Of a stretch of 55,274 bases of DNA, positions 1-7,896 are shown one piece after another. Source of the DNA: Oscillospiraceae bacterium (GTDB taxonomy: Bacteria; Bacillota; Clostridia; Oscillospirales; Ruminococcaceae); assembly GCA_018110985.1 (NCBI GenBank), contig JAGAWT010000034.1, positions 1 to 55,274 on the forward strand. Reading direction: 5' to 3'. The position numbers and the translations under genes are program-made. The notes below the pieces were generated by a model. It made no database searches. It saw only the letters and a program-made list of their open reading frames with translations, and was not told the DNA's origin. The stretch's first letter is position 1. Every line of letters begins with the position of its first letter.

Positions 1-61
1 CTGGGAGAGCATCTGCCTTACAAGCAGAGGGTCATAGGTTCGAGCCCTATAACTTCCACCA
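1..61 (+). tRNA. tRNA-Val (anticodon TAC), 5' part cut off by window edge
   Basis: The anticodon stem is TCTGC/GCAGA with loop CTTACAA, which places TAC at the anticodon and reads GUA valine codons. The T arm (ATAGG-TTCGAGC-CCTAT) and the 3' acceptor strand with an encoded CCA at 59-61 are complete. The 5' acceptor strand and part of the D arm lie before base 1. It is the first of four closely spaced tRNA genes. Confidence 0.93.
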
Positions 62-64
62 TAC

Positions 65-141
65 GGCCCGGTAGTTCAGCTGGTTAGAACGCCGCCCTGT
101 CACGGCGGAGGTCGTGGGTTCGAGTCCCATCCGGGTCGCCA
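65..141 (+). tRNA. tRNA-Asp (anticodon GTC)
   Basis: A full cloverleaf can be drawn. The acceptor GGCCCGG (65-71) pairs with CCGGGTC (131-137) with one G-U pair, the discriminator is G138, and CCA is encoded at 139-141. The anticodon loop CTGTCAC gives GTC, reading Asp codons. Three bases separate it from the next tRNA, so the cluster is probably processed from one transcript. Confidence 0.96.
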
Positions 142-144
142 TAT

Positions 145-220
145 GCTTCTGTAGCTCAGTCGGTAGAGCAGGGGACTGAAAATCCCCGTGTCGATGGTTC
201 GATTCCGTCCGGAAGCACCA
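145..220 (+). tRNA. tRNA-Phe (anticodon GAA)
   Basis: The acceptor GCTTCTG pairs with CGGAAGC, and the anticodon stem GGGGA/TCCCC encloses the loop CTGAAAA (anticodon GAA). The discriminator is A217 and CCA is encoded at 218-220. The ACCA 3' end matches the TGGT of the Phe T-box leader near 4323, which is the expected sensor pairing for pheS control. Confidence 0.97.
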
Positions 221-223
221 TAT

Positions 224-299
224 GCGGATTTAGCTCATCTGGTAGAGCGCCACCTTGCCAAGGTGGAGGTAGCGAGTTCGAGCCTCGTAATCCGCTCCA
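224..299 (+). tRNA. tRNA-Gly (anticodon GCC)
   Basis: The acceptor GCGGATT pairs with AATCCGC. The anticodon stem CCACC/GGTGG has loop TTGCCAA, giving anticodon GCC. The discriminator is T296 and CCA is encoded at 297-299. It is the last tRNA of the cluster and is followed directly by a terminator hairpin. Confidence 0.96.
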
Positions 300-304
300 G
301 ATTT

Positions 305-332
305 GTCGATGCAATAGCATCGGCATTTTTTT
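305..332 (+). terminator. Rho-independent terminator of the tRNA cluster
   Basis: A hairpin with stem CGATGC (307-312), loop AATA and GCATCG (317-322) is followed after GCA by a run of seven T. It ends the tRNA transcript before the proC promoter. Confidence 0.8.
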
Positions 333-374
333 GTCCCCAAAAGATTACAAAAGGGTTACAAAAATCAAATAACC

Positions 375-403
375 TTGATAAACACGGCTTTTTTTGCTAT
401 ACT
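375..403 (+). promoter_or_regulatory. sigma-A type promoter for the proC gene group
   Basis: TTGATA at 375-380 and TATACT at 398-403 are separated by 17 bases. They lie after the tRNA terminator and 40 bases before the proC start. Confidence 0.75.
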
Positions 404-442
404 AATATTCTGAAAGAGTATTTTTTAGATAAGGTGATCTTT

Positions 443-1237
443 ATGATAAATATAGGCTTTGTAGGCGGCGGGAATATGGGCGGCGCCATTATGAACGGCA
501 TTCTCCGCTCCGGCATGGAAGCAGAGATAAGCGTATTCGACACGGATCCCGTCAAGGTGGCGGAGCTTGAAAAGAAAGGCGTACACCCCGTAAAAAGCAC
601 GGCGGAGCTGGCAGAAAGGTGCAGATACATCCTTCTTGCCATAAAGCCCCAGACCTTTGATGCGGTTCTCCCCGGAATGAAAGGCCATGTGACCGAAGAC
701 CATGTGGTGATCTCCATTGCGGCAGGCATCACGGAGGAATATATCATCCGCACACTGGGGGTAAATGTCCCGGTGGTCATCGTTATGCCAAACACTCCCT
801 TCCTGCTGGGACAGGGCGCCACCGCACTTGCAAAGGGTACCTACACCACCGACGAACAGCTTGCAGCCGTCAAGTCCGTTTTTGAAACCGGCGGCATCGC
901 AGAGACGGTCCCCCTTGACAAAATGAAGGAGATAATCGCCGTGAACGGCTCCTCTCCCGCATTCATATACCTGTACGCAAAGGCTTTCATAGACTATGCG
1001 GGTTCCGTGGGCATAGACCGTGACACCGCTCTGAGGCTCTTTGCCAAGTCACTTGAAGGCAGCGCAGCGATGCTCACCTCCTCCGGAAAGGATGTGGACG
1101 AGCTGATAAAAATGGTCTCCTCCCCGGGAGGCACCACCCTTGCAGGCCTTTCCGCACTCTATGAGGGCGGTCTGGAAAATATCACGAAGGAATGCTGCCG
1201 GCGCTGCACCAAGAGAGCCTACGAGCTGAGCAAGTAA
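443..1237 (+). CDS. proC: pyrroline-5-carboxylate reductase
   Basis: Catalyses the last step of proline synthesis, NAD(P)H-dependent reduction of 1-pyrroline-5-carboxylate to proline, in the cytoplasm. The 264-residue protein opens with the Rossmann motif GFVGGGNMGGAI (residues 5-16) and carries the family's C-terminal signature around SSPGGTTLAGLSAL. Its length is typical. The ATG at 443 is chosen because AAGGTGAT (431-438) lies just upstream and the protein then starts at the nucleotide-binding strand. A longer in-frame reading would run back through tRNA-Phe and tRNA-Gly and is rejected. It is the first gene after the promoter at 375-403 and is closely followed by a membrane protein gene. 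Confidence 0.96.
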   Translation: MINIGFVGGGNMGGAIMNGILRSGMEAEISVFDTDPVKVAELEKKGVHPVKSTAELAERCRYILLAIKPQTFDAVLPGMKGHVTEDHVVISIAAGITEEYIIRTLGVNVPVVIVMPNTPFLLGQGATALAKGTYTTDEQLAAVKSVFETGGIAETVPLDKMKEIIAVNGSSPAFIYLYAKAFIDYAGSVGIDRDTALRLFAKSLEGSAAMLTSSGKDVDELIKMVSSPGGTTLAGLSALYEGGLENITKECCRRCTKRAYELSK

Positions 1238-1250
1238 AGGAGAAAGAGCA

Positions 1251-2111
1251 TTGTCATTTTTAGGTTTCGGCTCAAGCTACGAAAACGCAGGCTCGGGCAT
1301 TGCAAAGAACGCCCCCAAGAAAAACAAATTTTTCCGTTTCTTTGAGGGCTATTTCGACCGTTTCTGGAAAATGGTAAGGCTGTCACTGCTCACCTTCCTT
1401 TTCTGCATCCCCGTGGTGACCGTGGGTCCCGCTGTTGCAGGCATGACAAAGGTGCTCAGGAGCTTTGTGCTGGATAAGGATGTGTTCCTTTTCCATGAAT
1501 TTATGAGAGGCTTCAAGGAAAACTGGAAAAAGTCCCTGCCTGTGGGCATAGTGGATCTTATCTTCCTCCTCTCCCTCTTTGCCTCGCTTACGGTCTACCC
1601 CTCCATGGCGGAAGCCGCAAAGGCAAGCGGCGGCAGCTCTGCGGGCTACACCATACTCTGTGTCATATCCGTAGGCTTTGCGCTTACCATCTTCATGATG
1701 AATTTCTACCTGTTCCCCATGATAGTATCAACGGAGCTCCCCCTTTCAAAGGCGATAAAGAATTCCTTCTACCTTACCGCCCTGGAGCTCAAGACCAATA
1801 TTATCACCCTTGTGATAATACTGCTCCTGTCGGCATTCATGCTCATTCTGACATTCCTTTCAAATGTGTTCATACTGCTGCTGATACCCTTCATGCTCAT
1901 TTCCTTTGTGGGATTCCTTATAATGTTCAACTGCTATCCTGTGATACAGAAGTACGTTATAGACCCCTACTACAAGGAAAGAGGGCAGGACAACCCCGAA
2001 TATGACTTTCTCAAGCCCCTCGACCCTGATGATGCGGTGTTTACAGACAAGGGCGGCGAGGAGGCACCGATAAAGATACAGAAGAAAAACGCCAAAAAAG
2101 TGATAAAGTGA
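1251..2111 (+). CDS. YesL/DUF624 family membrane protein
   Basis: A 286-residue protein starting at TTG, with a good site AAAGGAGAA at 1236-1244. The segment from about residue 28 to 75 (a basic region, RFWKMVRLSLLTFLFCIPVV, then AGMTKVLRSF) is characteristic of the YesL/DUF624 family of Clostridia and bacilli, often seen near sugar transporters. About five hydrophobic segments are visible (roughly 40-60, 95-120, 135-155, 180-200 and 205-230), followed by a charged cytoplasmic tail with a Lys-rich end. The biochemical role of the family is not established. There is no sugar transporter nearby, so here it may simply be co-transcribed with proC and the phosphatase that follows four bases later. 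Confidence 0.75.
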   Translation: MSFLGFGSSYENAGSGIAKNAPKKNKFFRFFEGYFDRFWKMVRLSLLTFLFCIPVVTVGPAVAGMTKVLRSFVLDKDVFLFHEFMRGFKENWKKSLPVGIVDLIFLLSLFASLTVYPSMAEAAKASGGSSAGYTILCVISVGFALTIFMMNFYLFPMIVSTELPLSKAIKNSFYLTALELKTNIITLVIILLLSAFMLILTFLSNVFILLLIPFMLISFVGFLIMFNCYPVIQKYVIDPYYKERGQDNPEYDFLKPLDPDDAVFTDKGGEEAPIKIQKKNAKKVIK

Positions 2112-2115
2112 AGCT

Positions 2116-2763
2116 ATGGGAATAATTAAAGGTGATATAATATTCGATCTGGACGGAACTCTGTGGGACAGCTCACAGGGAGTGGCGTCATCCTGGAATG
2201 CCACCATAGAAGCAGCGTCCAACCCCCTTCTGAGACAGAAAAAGCTGACCAAGGACGACATAAGGGCAGTCATGGGACTGCCTATGGACGACATAGCGGA
2301 GAGGATCTTCCCGGATCTTTCCAAAAAAGCCGCCATGGAGATGCTGGACAAGTGCGGCGAGGAGGAAAACAACTACCTGGCTGAACACGGAGGCATACTT
2401 TTCCGTGACGAGGATGAGGTACTGGACTACATTTCCCGCAGCCACAGGCTGTTCATCGTCAGCAACTGCCAGTGCGGTTATATAGAGGCTTTCTTTGAAT
2501 CTTCAAAGCTGGAAAGGTACTTTTCGGATTACCTTTGCTGGGGAGATACGGGCAGGGAGAAATCCTTCACCATAAGAAAGCTGATGACAAAGAACGACTG
2601 TGTGGATGCGGTCTATGTGGGCGACACAAGAGGGGATTACCTTTCAGCCGTTTCCTCCCGCATACCCTTCATACACGCAGCCTACGGCTTCGGAAAGCTG
2701 CTCCCCGGCGACAATGCGGCAGGGGTGCTGAACAAATTCTCCGACCTGAAGGATATGATCTGA
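2116..2763 (+). CDS. HAD-superfamily hydrolase, phosphoglycolate phosphatase-like
   Basis: A 215-residue haloacid-dehalogenase-type phosphatase. Motif I is FDLDGTLWD (nucleophile D11, acid D13), an alpha-helical cap follows, motif II is IVSN near residue 117, and motif III/IV is the VYVGDTRGD segment near residue 166. The cap type and length fit Gph/PpaX-like small-molecule phosphatases, but the substrate cannot be read from the sequence. It starts four bases after the preceding gene and is probably co-transcribed with proC. Confidence 0.85.
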   Translation: MGIIKGDIIFDLDGTLWDSSQGVASSWNATIEAASNPLLRQKKLTKDDIRAVMGLPMDDIAERIFPDLSKKAAMEMLDKCGEEENNYLAEHGGILFRDEDEVLDYISRSHRLFIVSNCQCGYIEAFFESSKLERYFSDYLCWGDTGREKSFTIRKLMTKNDCVDAVYVGDTRGDYLSAVSSRIPFIHAAYGFGKLLPGDNAAGVLNKFSDLKDMI

Positions 2764-2857
2764 AAGTCTGCCTGCTGTGCAGAGCGGTATATCTGCTCAA
2801 TTCTTTTCTCAGCGGGTGCTATGATTCTTCCGGAGGGCGTATGTCCCTGAAAACATT

Positions 2858-2901
2858 GGTCGCTGTTGGCCGTGCCATCGGTCGCTGTTGACTGTGCCGA
2901 C
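2858..2901 (+). repeat. two 22-base direct repeats of a dispersed GGTCGCTGTTGGC-type element
   Basis: GGTCGCTGTTGGCCGTGCCA at 2858-2877 is repeated with changes at 2880-2899 in the gap before the deaminase gene. The core resembles the repeats at 22205-22234, 32398-32460, 41488-41681 and 49770-50031. Confidence 0.6.
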
Positions 2902-2915
2902 AAGGAGGCTTTGGT

Positions 2916-3401
2916 ATGTCTCGAAAGGATAAGCTTAACTACTACCTTGATATCGCAGAAGCGGTGCTTGAACAGGGTACCTGTATCAGGCGGAAATTCG
3001 GTGCGGTGATAGTCAAGAACGATGAGATAATCTCCACCGGCTATGTGGGCGCTCCCAGAGGCAGGGCAAACTGCCATGAGCTGGGGTACTGCAAGAGGGA
3101 ACGCTTCAATGTGCCAAAGGGTCAGCGCTATGAGCTGTGCAGAAGTGTCCATGCCGAGGCAAACGCCATAATATCCGCTTCCCGCAGCGAAATGATAGGC
3201 TCCGACCTTTTCCTTGCCTGCCATGATGCCGGAACAGATAAACTCTACGGGGATGTGGAGCCCTGCTCCATGTGCAAAAGGCTCATCATAAACGCAGGTA
3301 TACGCAGAGTCATCATCCGCAGGACCCACGACACATGGAATGTGATAAATGTTTCGGAATGGGTGGAAAACGACGATCTTGAGGCAGGCAGCGGCTACTG
3401 A
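2916..3401 (+). CDS. dCMP/cytidine deaminase family protein (ComEB-like)
   Basis: A 161-residue zinc-dependent deaminase. The zinc and catalytic residues are visible as HAEANAI (His ligand and catalytic Glu, about residue 75) and PCSMC (two Cys ligands, about residue 113). Extra Cys and His residues between (CHELGYCKRE) match the second zinc site of deoxycytidylate deaminases such as ComEB. The likely reaction is dCMP to dUMP, feeding dTTP synthesis. ATG 2916 is preceded by AAGGAGG at 2902-2908. The stop overlaps the next start as TGATG, so the two genes are probably translationally coupled. Confidence 0.87.
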   Translation: MSRKDKLNYYLDIAEAVLEQGTCIRRKFGAVIVKNDEIISTGYVGAPRGRANCHELGYCKRERFNVPKGQRYELCRSVHAEANAIISASRSEMIGSDLFLACHDAGTDKLYGDVEPCSMCKRLIINAGIRRVIIRRTHDTWNVINVSEWVENDDLEAGSGY

Positions 3402-4069
3402 TGAAAGATATCTTTATAAACAGCTTTGATGCCCTTTGTGAGGCTGTAAGGAAAGCAGGCATACTTCCCTACTTCTCAAACTCCATAGAAGGCTTTTCCA
3501 TAGAGGAAAATGTCGATCCCGCCCTGTATTTCGGCGAAGAGGAGGGAGTCTGGGAGTGGAAGGGTCCCGCCATAAGGGAAACGGGCTGCGCCTACGGAAA
3601 GCTGTTCGGCGGAAAGGCTGTGTTCATGGACAAAAAGCTCTACCCCGACTTTGCAAACTGGCGCCGTGACGGCTACGACTTTGATGCCCGCTATGAGGAC
3701 GGCCTTGCAAGGCATGAGGACAAAGTGCTTTACGACCTGCTCTGCGAAAACACGCCGGTGATATCAAAGGCTCTCAAAAAAGCCGGAGATTACCGCAAGG
3801 GCGGCAGGAAAGGCTTTGACACTGCCATTTCACGCTTGCAGGCACAGGGCTATGTGCTCATATCCGATTTTGTGTACGGACAGGATAAGCTGGGCAGGCA
3901 ATACGGCTGGGGAATAGCGGAATACAGCACTCCCGAAGCCTTTTTCGGAAAGTATTTCACCAACAGGGTCTACAAAAGGACCCCGGAGGAGTCAAGGGAA
4001 AAAATAAAAAAACACATCATGAAGGTAACGGGTGCAGGAGAAGCTGCTGTGGAAAAATTCATGAAATAG
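3401..4069 (+). CDS. AlkZ-related protein of unknown function
   Basis: A 222-residue protein with no signal peptide or membrane segment. The central block WEWKGPAIRETGCAYGKLF, then the FANWRRDGYDFDARY segment, is a pattern I associate with the short Clostridia proteins annotated as AlkZ-related (AlkZ being a winged-helix DNA glycosylase). The identification is from memory of the pattern, not from a search, and DNA repair activity is not shown by the sequence. The C-terminal half, with GFDTAISRLQAQGYVLISDF, could form a winged helix. It overlaps the deaminase gene by one base and ends the first operon just before the Phe T-box promoter. Confidence 0.55.
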   Translation: MKDIFINSFDALCEAVRKAGILPYFSNSIEGFSIEENVDPALYFGEEEGVWEWKGPAIRETGCAYGKLFGGKAVFMDKKLYPDFANWRRDGYDFDARYEDGLARHEDKVLYDLLCENTPVISKALKKAGDYRKGGRKGFDTAISRLQAQGYVLISDFVYGQDKLGRQYGWGIAEYSTPEAFFGKYFTNRVYKRTPEESREKIKKHIMKVTGAGEAAVEKFMK

Positions 4070-4082
4070 CAGGATATTTTGC

Positions 4083-4111
4083 TTGACAACCTATTTCTTT
4101 TGTGATAATAT
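4083..4111 (+). promoter_or_regulatory. promoter of the pheS T-box transcript
   Basis: TTGACA at 4083-4088 is followed by GATAATAT at 4104-4111, which offers a -10 with 15 to 17 bases of spacing. The T-box leader begins shortly downstream. Confidence 0.75.
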
Positions 4112-4117
4112 GTTATC

Positions 4118-4370
4118 TATACGATAAACGCACTGACCGGACAAAAAGCGGTCTCATAAGGTGTGTACAGAGAGTGTACGGAGCTGAAAAGTACACCGCA
4201 CCGGGACAGCAGAATTTCATCCGTGAGCGGTCTCCCTCAAAGTCGGGTATAAGTAGGGGAGAACGGCAGGCACCGTTATATGCCGGCGAGCTTATGTTGT
4301 GATACATAGTCTTTTGATCGAGTGGTTGCAGTCACAGACTGTCTCTTTCATAAGGGGCAGTCTTTTATTT
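4118..4370 (+). promoter_or_regulatory. T-box riboswitch specific for tRNA-Phe
   Basis: The leader before pheS has the T-box landmarks. These are an AGAGAG-type stem I arm (AGAGAGTGTAC, loop with GGAGCTGAAAA, GTACAC), a specifier region GAATTTCATCC in which TTC (4216-4218) reads Phe, GTGAG closing stem I, and an antiterminator bulge TGGT at 4323-4326. An overlapping terminator hairpin pairs AGACTGTCTC (4336-4345) with GGGGCAGTCT (4354-4363), followed by TTTTATTTTTT. TGGT pairs with the ACCA end of the tRNA-Phe at 145-220 of this window. Uncharged tRNA-Phe should promote read-through. The T-box core is more divergent than usual (GAGTGGTTGC), so the exact antiterminator is inferred. Confidence 0.85.
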
Positions 4371-4397
4371 TTTAAAAACATTTTTTGAGGTGATAAA

Positions 4398-5417
4398 ATG
4401 AAGGAACAACTGGAACGCATTCTTGAAGCGGCTACAAAGCAGCTCAAAGCCGCATCCGACCCGGAAAAGCTGGAGGAGATGAGGGTACAGTATCTCGGAA
4501 AGAAGGGAGAGATAACCTCTATCCTGAAGCAGATGGGCGGACTTTCCCCCGAGGAGCGCCCCAAGATGGGACAGCTTGCAAACAGCATCAGAGAGCAGAT
4601 AGAGACAGAGCTTAAAGCAAAGAGCGACCAGATCAAAAAGGAACTGGCGGCAAAGAAGCTGGAGGCTGAACGCATAGATGTGACCCTCCCAGGAAAAGAG
4701 ATAACCATCGGCCGTCCTCACCCCCTCAACGCTGTGCTTGACGAGGTAGAGGAGATATTCCTCGGCATGGGCTTTGACATCGTGGACGGTCCGGAAGTGG
4801 AAACAGACCACTACTGCTTTGAGGCTCTCAATATGCCCAGATCCCACCCCGCAAGAGACACACAGGACACTTTCTACATAAACGAGAATGTGGTGCTCCG
4901 CACACAGACCTCCTCTGTGCAGATACGCACCATGGAGGAAAGAAACCCTCCCATACGCATAATCTCACCCGGCCGTGTTTACCGCTCCGATGCGGTGGAT
5001 GCCACTCATTCGCCCCTTTTCCACCAGATAGAGGGACTTGTGATAGACAAGGGCATAACCTTCGGCGACCTCTGCGGCACCCTTGATATGCTGATGAAAA
5101 AGCTCTACGGCAAGGATGCACAGATAAGGCTCCGCCCCCACCATTTCCCCTATACAGAGCCCTCTGCGGAAGTAGACCTCATGTGTTTCAACTGCGGCGG
5201 AAAAGGATGCAGTATGTGCAAGAACGAAGGCTATGTGGAGCTTCTGGGAGCAGGCATGGTACACCCCAAGGTGCTCGAAGGCTGCGGCATAGACCCTGAG
5301 GTATATTCGGGCTTTGCCTTCGGTATAGGTCTGGAGCGCATCACCATGGGACGCTTCGGCATCAACGATATGCGCCTTCTTTACGAGAACGATATGCGTT
5401 TTCTGGGACAGTTCTGA
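4398..5417 (+). CDS. pheS: phenylalanyl-tRNA synthetase alpha subunit
   Basis: The 339-residue catalytic subunit of the alpha2-beta2 synthetase that charges tRNA-Phe. The N-terminal 85 residues form the expected coiled-coil arm. The class II catalytic core follows, with GMGFDIVDGPEVETDHYCFE, the motif 2 region around RTQTSSVQIRTM, and motif 3 GIGLERITM near the C terminus. A Cys-rich insert (CFNCGGKGCSMC, about residues 265-276) suggests a small zinc-binding loop. ATG 4398 is preceded by GAGGTGATAA. Expression is controlled by the T-box leader. Unusually, pheT does not follow directly. Confidence 0.97.
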   Translation: MKEQLERILEAATKQLKAASDPEKLEEMRVQYLGKKGEITSILKQMGGLSPEERPKMGQLANSIREQIETELKAKSDQIKKELAAKKLEAERIDVTLPGKEITIGRPHPLNAVLDEVEEIFLGMGFDIVDGPEVETDHYCFEALNMPRSHPARDTQDTFYINENVVLRTQTSSVQIRTMEERNPPIRIISPGRVYRSDAVDATHSPLFHQIEGLVIDKGITFGDLCGTLDMLMKKLYGKDAQIRLRPHHFPYTEPSAEVDLMCFNCGGKGCSMCKNEGYVELLGAGMVHPKVLEGCGIDPEVYSGFAFGIGLERITMGRFGINDMRLLYENDMRFLGQF

Positions 5418-5447
5418 CGATGATCCCCCACAAAAAGGAGGTATACT

Positions 5448-6848
5448 ATGCTCTACCGTCTTGCTTCCGAGGTGACAGTCGATGATGTTTACAGCTCAGT
5501 CGGCTTCATTGAAGGCATTCTGAGTTTAGGCTTTATCTTAAAGCTCTTTCTGGATATCATCTTCGATCTGATAGGACGCTGGCACCTCTTCAAAAAATTC
5601 GGTGAAAAGGGCTGGAAGGCTCTTATTCCCTTCTACAACGATTACCGTCTTTCTGTTTTTGCAGACCGTGAACCCGATGGACGGGTACTCATGTTCGCAG
5701 ATATCTCTGCGGAGCTGCTGAGCTATATAGCGCCCCTTTTCATACGGGAGGACACCAACAGGTTAGTCTCTATCATCGTTAATGCCGTCAGCATGGTACT
5801 GGTGATAATCAGCATGGTCTATACCATAAGAGTGTGTCTCGGTCTGTGTCAGGTATTCGGCAGATCGAAGAAATGGGTCATCGGCTGGGTGTTCTTTAAC
5901 TCCGTATGTCTGATGATATGGGGCCTTTCTAAGAAATTCGTCCCCGCACCCAAGGAGGAAGTCATCGTCAAAGCGGCAGAGGAAAGCGGTCTTGAAGCGA
6001 AAGAGGATGACAACTGTCTTTCCATCAACCTCAGAGAACGTTCCGCCGTGGACTTTTTCAAGAAGAAGACCCTCCTGCGGGATGTGCATCTGAACATACC
6101 CAAGGGGCATATGGTACTGCTTCTCGGCGGCTCGGGCGCTGGAAAGACCACCTTCCTCAATGCGGTAACGGGCTACGAGCAGGCGGATGCGGATATACTC
6201 ATGAACGGCGGCAATGTCTACAAGGACTATGAAAGCATGAAGTACGACATAGGCTTTGTCCCTCAGGGCGACCTTATGAGGGGCAATGACACCGTAGGCA
6301 TGACCGTTGCGGATGCGGCGCTCCTCAGGGTGCCCTCCTCCGTTTCGACGGCGGAGCGCAAAAAGAAGGTGGGCGAGGTGCTGGATATCTTCGGTCTGTC
6401 CCCTGTGAGCACAAGTCTTGTGGACAAGCTCTCCGGCGGTCAGAGAAAGCGCCTTTCCATTGCTATGGAATACATCTCCGACCCCACCCTGTTCATCCTC
6501 GACGAGCCTGATTCCGGACTTGACGGAGTAGTGGCAAGAGGGCTTTTTGAAAAGCTCCGTCTTATAGCGGACAAGGGAAAGATAGTCATTGTCATAACCC
6601 ACACTCCCGACAGAGTGATAGACCTTTTTGACGATGTCATCGTCCTTGCAAAGGATGCAGAGCGCACCGGAAGGCTTGCCTTCTACGGTTCCGTGCAGGA
6701 CGGACTTGACTTCTTCGGCAAGACCTCCATGGAGGGGATACTCGTTTCCATTAACCGTGAAGAAGAGGGCGGAGAGGGAAGAGCCGATGAATTTGTGGAG
6801 AAGTACGCCGTCTACGCCAAAGAACGGATGGGAGGGCCTGCCGCATGA
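5448..6848 (+). CDS. membrane-domain/ABC ATPase fusion (ABCG-like transporter subunit)
   Basis: A 466-residue protein with two parts. Residues 1-160 contain about four hydrophobic segments (19-42, 80-97, 104-127, 142-160) around EKGWKALIPFYNDYR, a motif I associate with the DUF5684 type of small membrane domain. Residues 190-466 form an ABC ATPase: Walker A GGSGAGKTT (227-235), Q-loop Q273, signature LSGGQ (328-332), Walker B LFILDE (348-353) and switch His 385. The VDFFKKKTLLRDVHLNIPKG start and the GxVPQxD region resemble ABCG-type exporters. A strong site AAAGGAGG precedes ATG 5448. It overlaps the permease gene by four bases (ATGA), so the two form one transporter. The substrate is unknown. 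Confidence 0.85.
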   Translation: MLYRLASEVTVDDVYSSVGFIEGILSLGFILKLFLDIIFDLIGRWHLFKKFGEKGWKALIPFYNDYRLSVFADREPDGRVLMFADISAELLSYIAPLFIREDTNRLVSIIVNAVSMVLVIISMVYTIRVCLGLCQVFGRSKKWVIGWVFFNSVCLMIWGLSKKFVPAPKEEVIVKAAEESGLEAKEDDNCLSINLRERSAVDFFKKKTLLRDVHLNIPKGHMVLLLGGSGAGKTTFLNAVTGYEQADADILMNGGNVYKDYESMKYDIGFVPQGDLMRGNDTVGMTVADAALLRVPSSVSTAERKKKVGEVLDIFGLSPVSTSLVDKLSGGQRKRLSIAMEYISDPTLFILDEPDSGLDGVVARGLFEKLRLIADKGKIVIVITHTPDRVIDLFDDVIVLAKDAERTGRLAFYGSVQDGLDFFGKTSMEGILVSINREEEGGEGRADEFVEKYAVYAKERMGGPAA

Positions 6849-7894
6849 ACGAAAATATAAAGCATCAGGGGCGAATCGCCCAGACAGGCATCTATCTCGG
6901 GAAGCTGTTCAGGCTTTTCGTTTTCCAGAGCGACTGGAAGGTACTCCCCATGTCCGCCGTCATTGCGGCTCTTGTGTCGCTGGTGGTGGCGCAGAACCTT
7001 AACAAGACCATGGAAGGTACCCTTATGGGAGCCTTCGCTATATCCTGCATATGTATATGGAACGGGTGCTTCAACTCCATACAGTCGGTGTGCCGTGAAC
7101 GCTCCATAGTAAAAAGAGAGCACAGAGCCGGTCTTCACATGACTGCCTATGTGGCGGCGAATATGATCTATCAGGCGGTAGTGTGCCTTGCCCAGTCAGT
7201 CATCACTATACAGATGATGAAGCTGTCAAAGGTGGCATTCCCCGGGATAAGCTATGTTACCGGCAATCCGGCGCTGGATATGCTCATCACCATATTTCTC
7301 ATACACTACTCGGCGGATATACTTTCCCTGTTTGTGTCTTCCGTGGTAAGATCCACCACCACCGCCATGACGGTGATGCCCTTCATACTCATATTCCAGC
7401 TGATATTCTCCGGAGGCTTCTTCTCCCTTTCCGAAAAGGTGATGCCCGTCACCAATGCCACCGTTTCAAAATGGGGACTTACAGCCCTTTGTTCGGAGGG
7501 AAACTACAACGATCTTCCCATGGTGTCCCTGTGGAACTCCCTTTTTGCCATGAAGGACACGGAGATAGAGGGAGTAAAGCCCTATGAGATAATGATCGAA
7601 CGGACAAAGGATATAAGCGATGAAGATATAGATGATCTGGTGGAAGGCGGTATGCTTTCACAGGAGGATGCCGCAGAGATAAGGAAATACAGAGAGGAAG
7701 ACCCGGATTATGCGGGAGAGCTTTTCCTGCGGGCAAAGGTCATGCAAAAAACAGCCGAAAGCAACTACAAGCCTCAGTATGTCTCCACAAGGGAAAATAT
7801 AATCAAGTGCTGGACTATGATGGCTATGTTCGCTCTCATATTCGGCATACTCTCCGTTGTCGCCCTTGAATTTATAGATAAGGATAAGAGATAG
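6845..7894 (+). CDS. ABC-2/ABCG-type transporter permease
   Basis: A 349-residue membrane protein, partner of the preceding ATPase. A soluble N-terminal stretch is followed by hydrophobic segments at about 36-52, 58-78, 95-115, 145-170 and 178-200. A large hydrophilic loop of roughly 110 residues comes next, then a final membrane span at 322-343. This arrangement, with the long extracytoplasmic loop before the last span, is that of ABCG half-transporter membrane domains. It starts inside the last codon of the ATPase gene and is followed after two bases by a small membrane protein gene. Export is more likely than import because no binding-protein gene is present. Confidence 0.8.
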   Translation: MNENIKHQGRIAQTGIYLGKLFRLFVFQSDWKVLPMSAVIAALVSLVVAQNLNKTMEGTLMGAFAISCICIWNGCFNSIQSVCRERSIVKREHRAGLHMTAYVAANMIYQAVVCLAQSVITIQMMKLSKVAFPGISYVTGNPALDMLITIFLIHYSADILSLFVSSVVRSTTTAMTVMPFILIFQLIFSGGFFSLSEKVMPVTNATVSKWGLTALCSEGNYNDLPMVSLWNSLFAMKDTEIEGVKPYEIMIERTKDISDEDIDDLVEGGMLSQEDAAEIRKYREEDPDYAGELFLRAKVMQKTAESNYKPQYVSTRENIIKCWTMMAMFALIFGILSVVALEFIDKDKR

Positions 7895-7896
7895 GC

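Noticed and set aside
188-442. Upstream in-frame extension of proC
   Set aside because: It would translate through tRNA-Phe, tRNA-Gly and the terminator; the ATG at 443 has a good ribosome binding site and matches the family start.
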